A DNA stretch of 64,000 bases from Aplidium turbinatum. Taxonomy: Eukaryota > Chordata > Ascidiacea > Aplousobranchia > Polyclinidae. Position numbers and translations under genes: made by a program. The DNA lies in contig OU964934.1 in NCBI GenBank assembly GCA_918807975.1, forward strand, positions 2,604,001 through 2,668,000, in the 5' to 3' direction. A model generated the notes under the pieces. That model worked only from the letters and a program-made list of their open reading frames with translations, did no database searches and had not been told where the DNA came from. This document shows, piece after piece, positions 58,462 through 64,000 of the stretch; the stretch's first letter is position 1, and the number at the start of each line of letters is the position of its first letter.

Positions 58462-61107
58462 CTACTGGATGTTGAGTTTGACAAGGTCAGCACAAGTAGC
58501 TTTCTGACCAGCCAGGGTATCCATTTTAAACGACGCTTTATCATACGGTTTAAGATCAAATTCACACACCAAATCACTCGAAACAAACGTCAACTGCGAA
58601 CCAGGATCATGCTGACAATACACCAACTTCGATTTGCCAGTCATTGGATTCAAAACACTAGCAGCAGTAACGCAGTTAAAAGTTGCTTTAACATTTCCAA
58701 TCTTAACATTACGCACAGGAACTCTGGCACGAGCATCATCTTTCCCAACAGAATCCAGAGAATCACGTGACGTCACATAAAAATCATGCAGAAGAAAATA
58801 GTGTTTCCTATCGTTGTTAGGCCCACACTTACGACAGTTATTTGCATGAACGCAATCCCTAACCATATGCTGGCGCAAACAATTCAAGCATTTGCCAGCT
58901 TTCACAATGACATCTCTCCGATCTTTAGGTGTCAAGCGCAAAAATTCTTTACAATTAGACAAAAAATGATATTCAACTTGACCACGTGACGAACAACAAA
59001 TACATGCCGGCAGGTCTTTACGTCTAGCCTCACCACCGCGCGGTGCGCCAACAACAGTCGAGTACTGCGAACTCCCTGAAATCACATCATCATGGGGTTT
59101 TACGGACGTCTGCCTAACCGGACATGAAGGCAATTTTCCTTTGCCAAACTTTTTAAATTGCTGCGACTCACCAGAATCGCCCATTAGCATAATGCTAAAA
59201 TCAGTCGACTTACGCGTTTCCTCCCGTACTACAAATTCAAACAAACTCTGAAAAGTAGGCTCATCAGTGCCACCATACTGATCACCTAAAAAGTCAAGAT
59301 AACGCTGCTTAGCGTCAAACGGGAGTCGCTTAGCCAAATCCAAAACAAAACGTCCTTCTAATTTATCACGCTGACCGTAAGCTTGCGCGTAAAGCAAACA
59401 CTGCGACAATTCATCTTTAAACTTTTTCAAATCACTGGAATAGATAGAAGTCAATTTGCTACCATAGCGATACTTTCTAATTTCTGGTTCTGCGAAAAGA
59501 CCTCCACGAACCCCAAAACGCTGGGACAAGCGTGCTAACGACATTTCTATTCTGTCTTCCTCTGACAAGCCAGGGGTGTCAGAAACCAAATTAGCAATCG
59601 TTTGCGCAGCTGTTCTAACACAAGCTGCTTGTAACAAAGTCAAACAAGTCCCCTTAAAGGGCGAAGCTGCCATTAAGGCCGTAACACGATTTTTAAAGAA
59701 GATAAATGGCATATTATTACCATCGCAACCAATCAAGGCCGCCTTATCGAATAACGTCCTACTATTTTGGTATTCAAAAAAGCAATCCTGCCGTTGAGAA
59801 CTTGATTTAGCGGGAGAAGACAAGCTATATCCCTTAAGGGGCTGAGTGGGCTCAGTCACATGCACAGCCCGATCAGACGCGATACGCCTCTCACAACCAC
59901 CCAAATTACGTGTAGCTGGGCGATCAAAACCTAGCGGCGCAGAGAACTGTGAAGGGGGCAAAGCATTACTACTAATGGCGGCCCCGTGACCTGTACGCTC
60001 TGGGGGAGGAGTTCGGTTGTAATTCGCAGACCTTGGCTCTACAGCATTCGGAAGACCCTTAGCCGCGGCCCCGAGACCTCCTGAAACAGCTGGAAAACGT
60101 GTGGATTGCCCTGGTCCACTCACAGGTTGAACGGGCGTTTGGAAAAGGTTATGTAAATTAAACTGCGATTGATGTTCATTTCTGGAATGCCTAGAAGAGC
60201 CCTTCTTAGAGCTACGCCGAGAGCCCACCTCTGATCGATATTCAGCTAAAACTACCTCTTTACGTTGTTCAGCCCTCAACTGAGCGTCTTTGAGTGCGAA
60301 CTCAGCAGCTCTCGCGGCGGCCTCAGCTGCTCTCGCTTCGGCCTCAGCTCTCGCGGCAGCCTCAGCTCGAATGGCCTCAGCTCTCGCGGCAGCCTCAGCA
60401 GCTCTCGCTTCGGCCTTAGCTCTCGCGGCAGCCTCAGTTCGTATGGCCTCAGCTCTCGCGGCAGCCTCAGCAGCTCTCGCTTCGGCCTCAGCTCTCGCGG
60501 CAGCCTCAGCTCGAATGGCCTCAGCTCTCGCGGCAGCCTCAGCAGCTCTCGCTTCGGCCTCAGCTTGTATCTGGAGCTCCTCTCGTCTTAGCTGCAGGTT
60601 AATTTGTGCCACTATCCGAGACGAAGTCCTAGACATCCTAGTGCTTACATTTGAGGCGCTATCCTCAGGATGTATGTCAGCATCCAACATATCTGAGAAC
60701 TCACTTTCTTTTTGTTCAAAGTTATTTTTTAACGAGTTAAATTCGGGATCTACCCTATCACGAAGTTCTGCCAAGATTGCAGAGTTAAAGATTTTAGTCA
60801 AAAGAGCATGGAAATGCCGTAATTCCTCTTCTAAAGTAGATAACTTAGATCGAAAAATTAACAGTTCCTGCTTATCACTCAAAGAACCTAGCGCTACAGA
60901 AAGTTCCCCAATTTCAGTCAAAATATCCCTTCTAAGATGCCGGGCCTCTCGAACTGACTTAGCCTCATCGTTACTGGGTCCCTCCCCAGAATGGCCTGCC
61001 CGACCGCAAAGAACATCATCAGGCTTAAACTCAGTCGAGTCTACGGCGGTCGAGTCCCTGTCTCTACCGAGTGTAGACATATTAAATGTTGGGGCTATAT
61101 TTAACAA
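58462..61107 (-). CDS. Gag region of the BEL/Pao element
   Basis: The product forms the particle core of the retrotransposon. A long N-terminal helical part contains an Ala/Glu/Arg repeat of about 24 residues (about 60.3-60.6 kb). A basic, Ser-rich part, a BEL-type Gag core and Cys-rich zinc knuckles (CICC, CLNC, CVHANNCRKC) follow. Near the end lies a retropepsin-like HDPGSQLTFVS stretch, as in the A17 protease family. An antisense open frame here is only a shadow of the repeat. Confidence 0.88.
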   Translation of the reverse strand: MLNIAPTFNMSTLGRDRDSTAVDSTEFKPDDVLCGRAGHSGEGPSNDEAKSVREARHLRRDILTEIGELSVALGSLSDKQELLIFRSKLSTLEEELRHFHALLTKIFNSAILAELRDRVDPEFNSLKNNFEQKESEFSDMLDADIHPEDSASNVSTRMSRTSSRIVAQINLQLRREELQIQAEAEARAAEAAARAEAIRAEAAARAEAEARAAEAAARAEAIRTEAAARAKAEARAAEAAARAEAIRAEAAARAEAEARAAEAAARAAEFALKDAQLRAEQRKEVVLAEYRSEVGSRRSSKKGSSRHSRNEHQSQFNLHNLFQTPVQPVSGPGQSTRFPAVSGGLGAAAKGLPNAVEPRSANYNRTPPPERTGHGAAISSNALPPSQFSAPLGFDRPATRNLGGCERRIASDRAVHVTEPTQPLKGYSLSSPAKSSSQRQDCFFEYQNSRTLFDKAALIGCDGNNMPFIFFKNRVTALMAASPFKGTCLTLLQAACVRTAAQTIANLVSDTPGLSEEDRIEMSLARLSQRFGVRGGLFAEPEIRKYRYGSKLTSIYSSDLKKFKDELSQCLLYAQAYGQRDKLEGRFVLDLAKRLPFDAKQRYLDFLGDQYGGTDEPTFQSLFEFVVREETRKSTDFSIMLMGDSGESQQFKKFGKGKLPSCPVRQTSVKPHDDVISGSSQYSTVVGAPRGGEARRKDLPACICCSSRGQVEYHFLSNCKEFLRLTPKDRRDVIVKAGKCLNCLRQHMVRDCVHANNCRKCGPNNDRKHYFLLHDFYVTSRDSLDSVGKDDARARVPVRNVKIGNVKATFNCVTAASVLNPMTGKSKLVYCQHDPGSQLTFVSSDLVCEFDLKPYDKASFKMDTLAGQKATCADLVKLNIQ
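60298..60575 (-). repeat. 72-bp tandem repeat inside gag
   Basis: Units of about 72 bp (24 codons) repeat three to four times and encode Ala/Glu/Arg-rich helix such as AEAAARAEAIRAEAAARAEA. GC content is far above the surroundings. Confidence 0.85.
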
Positions 61108-61389
61108 TTAAAAAAAAAATTAAGTTACACAAACACACAAAATTATTAGGCTACAGTAGTTATAAAAAACTTAACTGCAAAGACCGTAAAAAATACAAAA
61201 ATGAATTTAAATGCACGATACCGTAGCTGTACGAGTATGAAGTCCTAAAGTCCACAAAACTTGCTTGGATTCTTCCACTTGAATCTACAAGCACAGATGG
61301 ATTGTCTTTAATCTTCTTTCTTGCCAATGAATGTCAAAGTTATTTTTCTTCAGTACCAAACTGAGAAGAAATGTCTTTACTTTTCTTTG
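61108..61389. other. Untranslated stretch before gag of the BEL/Pao element
   Basis: No coding frame. It is AT-rich and lies between the tandem-repeat leader and the Gag start. Confidence 0.5.
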
Positions 61390-61609
61390 CTTCTGTAAGA
61401 GTGTAGACTACCAACCAACAAATCTTCTTTTATTATTTCTTGTACTTCTAAGTAGTTCTTCTGCACTAGCTGACAACAAACACGTCGTTTATTTTTATGC
61501 CTTCAAGTGCTTCTTGACCTACCAGCTAACAAAAATCGTCTTTTATTTTTTGTGTGCTTCTAGTGCTTCTTGGCCTACCAGCTAACAAGAACTCGTCTTT
61601 TATTTTTTA
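61390..61609 (-). repeat. Four 55-bp tandem units in the retroelement leader
   Basis: Four units of about 55 bp share TTCTAGTGCTTCTTGGCC, ACCAGCTAACAA and CGTCTTTTATTTTT, with the two nearest the LTR most alike. They fill the leader between the 5' LTR and gag. Confidence 0.8.
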
Positions 61610-62136
61610 TGGTCACAGCGGTAAACCATAATCTCTTCGTGGGAAAATTGTAACATAAAGTTCCCGGATCCGTTTGTCTGCATGTAGTGACCGAAAAAGA
61701 AACACTCCTTGAAACGTCTATTCAATAAGTGTATTCCTGTAAAATTAGCCCGCGGCTATCGAAATCGAGATGCAACGCCTTACACCTCTAAAAACTGTCA
61801 CTACGATACAGATTACTTGGATAAAAGACGGAGAATTTGTCCAGCTAGCAAGCACTAAATAAACCAGTTAAATGTGCGACCGACTTCCAACAAACAACTT
61901 CAAGAATGAATCAGAAAAATTTGTGATAACTCAAAGGCACGTCAGCAGTAGCGTGACGCAATATTTCATGTTTAAACAGGTTTCAAACCGAAACAGGTTT
62001 CAACAGGTTTGACACAAGTCTTACGAACGATGGTGCAATTTTGGCTCATGTTTTAGGAATTTCCATGACGTAATATTCAGTAGACTTGAACGGTTTTTTT
62101 TATGACGTTTGATTAGGTGAACAATTGTCTGGAACA
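61610..62136 (-). repeat. 5' LTR of the BEL/Pao element
   Basis: It has the same length and ends as the partner copy and would hold the promoter for the minus-strand transcript. A tandem-repeat leader lies between it and gag. Confidence 0.93.
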
Positions 62137-62294
62137 ATTTTTGATCTGAATAAATAATCATGTTTTAAACATTGCAAATGTGTTCTTGTTTGGTGCCTCA
62201 ATGTACTTAACGCATTAAAGGCAAAATATTGTAAACAGAAATTAAATTAAAGAACTTTAAAATAAACATGTCCGTTTTGCCCCGCCTTCCCCTA

Positions 62295-63138
62295 CACTAG
62301 CGTATGCAGGGGGACCATTGGGCCATGCCCTCTCCCCCCCCCCCTTAAAAATGTTTTAGTAGTTAACGACGTAGATTAAGGCGTTTAATATGTTTTGGAT
62401 TGCACTGTCAAAGCAATTAACAATCTTGTTCTATAGACTAATCCAATACGAAATAGCCTACATGGCCCAATCCACTTACCCCACCCCAGGTGTGCCAACG
62501 TAACATGGTGTTCTGTAAGCCTATTGTGAGAAAGAAATGGATAAAGTCTAAACTAAAACCATACTGGGATATCATGAAGACGTCTGGGATATCAATGGCC
62601 AGTGGCGTAGCCAGGAGGGGTTTGGGGGTTACAACCCCCCCCCTTGGCACGCGTGTGACGTCACGATAGGGAGAATGATGCTTTCAGTCTCTTTATGCTT
62701 GGGAATGATGCTTACAGTCTAAAAACACTTGCCTGATTTTAAACAAAACTGCATTAAAAGAGCGAGTTTTGCCAATACCAAACATTCAAACATCTCAGCC
62801 AGGAATTAGCAATAAGAAAACATAGAGACTTAGCTTTATTTTCGAAAAATGCCGAAGAAAACATGATCTTATCCTTTTGCTATGCCACCTGACAGCACCA
62901 TTTTACAGGAATATTCATACCCACATTTTTGTTGAAAATGCTCTCAGAATGCACCAAATTCAAAGTAATTTTTCAAAATTTTCTGGGGGAGGCCCCCCAG
63001 ATCCCCCGCTGCTGGGTGTCGTCTTAGGAGAAAACGCCGTCGGGATTCGCCCGCCGGTCGTCAACCCCTCCCTTTCAAAATTCCTGGCTACGCTACTGTC
63101 AATGGCCCCCCCTTGAGAAAATCCTGCGTACGCCACTG
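62295..63138. mobile_element. Possible outer hAT-type element around 62600-63098
   Basis: The left CACTAGCGTATGCAGG and right CCTGCGTACGCCACTG are inverted with two mismatches. Flanking octamers do not match, so this may be two unrelated ends or an old element whose target site was rearranged. Confidence 0.45.
62600..63098. mobile_element. 499-bp hAT-type element, short relative of 6308-7707
   Basis: Ends CAGTGGCGTAGCCAGG and CCTGGCTACGCTACTG are perfect inverted repeats and flanked by an exact 8-bp duplication TCAATGGC (62592-62599, 63099-63106). Much of its length matches the right part of 6308-7707, so it is an internal-deletion derivative of that family. Confidence 0.9.
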
Positions 63139-63304
63139 GCCTTGTATATGTCTGCTTTGCCCCGAATTTAATTTTTGTAATTAATATTATCAAGGTCAAA
63201 CGATTTTTTTTGTACTTGTTAGAATGACTATCCATGAACAAAAACAGTCAGGTTTGGTAACAAGTTATTTTAAGTAAGGTTTCGCTGCCATAAAGCCAGC
63301 TACT

Positions 63305-63450
63305 TCAGTCATTCAGTAGTCATCTCCGTAAGAAAGTTGTAGGACAAAATTCCCAAATCCTTCGTCTGTATGCGATGACCTAAAGAAACACTTTTCTGAA
63401 AAAATCCTTTCACAATTGCATTTCAGCGAAGAATAGCCACAGGCTGTTAA
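63305..63450. repeat. Old, diverged LTR fragment related to the BEL/Pao LTR
   Basis: The words GTCATCTCCGTAAGAAA, AAAATTCCCAAATCC, GTCTGTATGCGATGACC and AAAGAAACAC follow the order of the LTR start at 53803 (AATCTC, AAGTTCCCGGATCC, GTCTGCATGTAGTGACC, AAAGAAACAC). It is a much older copy in the same orientation on the plus strand, and only a fragment. Confidence 0.6.
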
Positions 63451-63468
63451 AAAGTAGAGTGTAACATG

Positions 63469-64000
63469 CAGTGGCGTATCCTGGTTGGTTGAGCAAGGAA
63501 AGCAATAAAATTCGTGGGGAATCAGAGAGTGCCGAAGGCACGTGTTTTCTAGGGGGGTCCGGGGGCATGCCCCTCAGGAAAAATTTTTGCAAAATTACAC
63601 TCAAATAATGGATTATATAGTGCTTTCTGGAAACACTTTTAGGGTAATATTTTTATAAAATTTATAAGCAGATAAACAGCTATTAACTTATTAAAGGTAG
63701 CTCTTACACACAAACGGGCAAAAAAGGCGGCTAAAATTGGAAAACACCAAAAATTCAGCTACAGCTACCTACTGCTGTAGTAGCTTAAGCCAGAATTCAT
63801 TTCAGTCAAGTTTAGCCTAGACCTCACATATCCTGTCTTATGCCAAAGTCTATCCAGCCAGGATAGCAGTGTAAAGCCAACATTTGGCTCAAACTTTTGC
63901 TTACTAGGCCGATATTATAACCATAACAGCGCTTCAAATTTTTTCATTTTTAGCCCACGGGCGCAATATCCAACAGAGAAAAGTTGCCAGACTATGATAA
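63469..64000. mobile_element. hAT-like left end, element may run past the window
   Basis: It starts CAGTGGCGTATCCTGG and is followed by a GGGGGGTCCGGGGGC run typical of hAT elements in this window. No right end is visible before the sequence stops. Confidence 0.4.

Larger units (their letters stand above)
53803..62136 (-). mobile_element. BEL/Pao LTR retrotransposon, young and nearly whole
   Basis: Two direct LTRs of 527 bp start TG and end CA and enclose gag and pol regions read on the minus strand. By eye the LTRs differ at only about two positions, so the insertion is recent. The order Gag with zinc knuckles, protease, reverse transcriptase, RNase H, integrase is that of BEL/Pao. Flanking pentamers ATTAT and ATTTT agree at 4 of 5. 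No envelope gene is seen. The element looks nearly whole, with at most one or two interruptions of its long frames. It is inserted in the GGGGCAAAACGGAC element. Confidence 0.93.
53043..62296. mobile_element. DNA element with GGGGCAAAACGGACAT ends, split by the LTR retrotransposon
   Basis: The left end TGTAGGGGAAAGCGGGGC is the near-perfect inverse of the right end GCCCCGCCTTCCCCTACA; the match extends through AAAACGGACAT. Without the LTR element the unit is about 920 bp. TA lies next to both ends, which would fit a TA-targeting family, but the boundary is uncertain. No transposase frame is visible. Confidence 0.65.

Noticed and set aside
60290-61111. A 273-codon plus-strand open frame rich in Ala and Ser
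   Set aside because: It is antisense to the Gag repeat; the low-complexity GC-rich repeat keeps several frames open.

Overview
This is nuclear DNA of a multicellular animal. It holds many short exons in long AT-rich introns, two recognisable bilaterian genes, and many small DNA transposons. I favour an invertebrate, perhaps a tunicate or another marine deuterostome, because of the divergent sodium channel and the repeat content. That placement is weak, and nothing in the window names a species.

Region 1 (24-16318, + strand): the 3' half of a voltage-gated sodium channel alpha-subunit gene. Fourteen exons run from domain III S4 to the C-terminal IQ motif, and all splice phases close. A Ser-rich tail is likely encoded by one or two further exons. 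The first half of the gene lies upstream of the window. The filter residues are unusual (Asn in domain III, Glu in domain IV) and the inactivation particle reads VFL.

Region 2 (16319-22378): an intergenic stretch with no gene found. It is full of hAT-type elements, a Harbinger-like MITE and a cluster of short palindromic repeats.

Region 3 (22379-45287, - strand): a complete GLG1 (Golgi apparatus protein 1 / cysteine-rich FGF receptor) gene. I read 27 coding exons whose lengths sum to a whole number of codons (about 1230 residues), from signal peptide to transmembrane segment and conserved cytosolic tail. It is convergent with the sodium channel gene.

Region 4 (45288-64000): no host gene found. 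It holds more hAT elements, two copies of a small element carrying telomere-like repeats (one in GLG1 intron 1's neighbourhood, one nested in a hAT just upstream), a tRNA-derived SINE, a LINE remnant, and a young, nearly whole BEL/Pao LTR retrotransposon (53803-62136, - strand). That element sits inside an element built on a repeated GGGGCAAAACGGAC motif. A much older, diverged LTR fragment of a related type lies near 63.3 kb.

The two host genes act separately: one is a plasma-membrane ion channel, the other a Golgi protein of the secretory pathway. The unifying feature of the window is the mobile DNA. At least a dozen insertions have hAT-style ends and 8-bp target duplications, several nested inside one another. 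All calls come from reading the sequence by eye, without alignment or database search.
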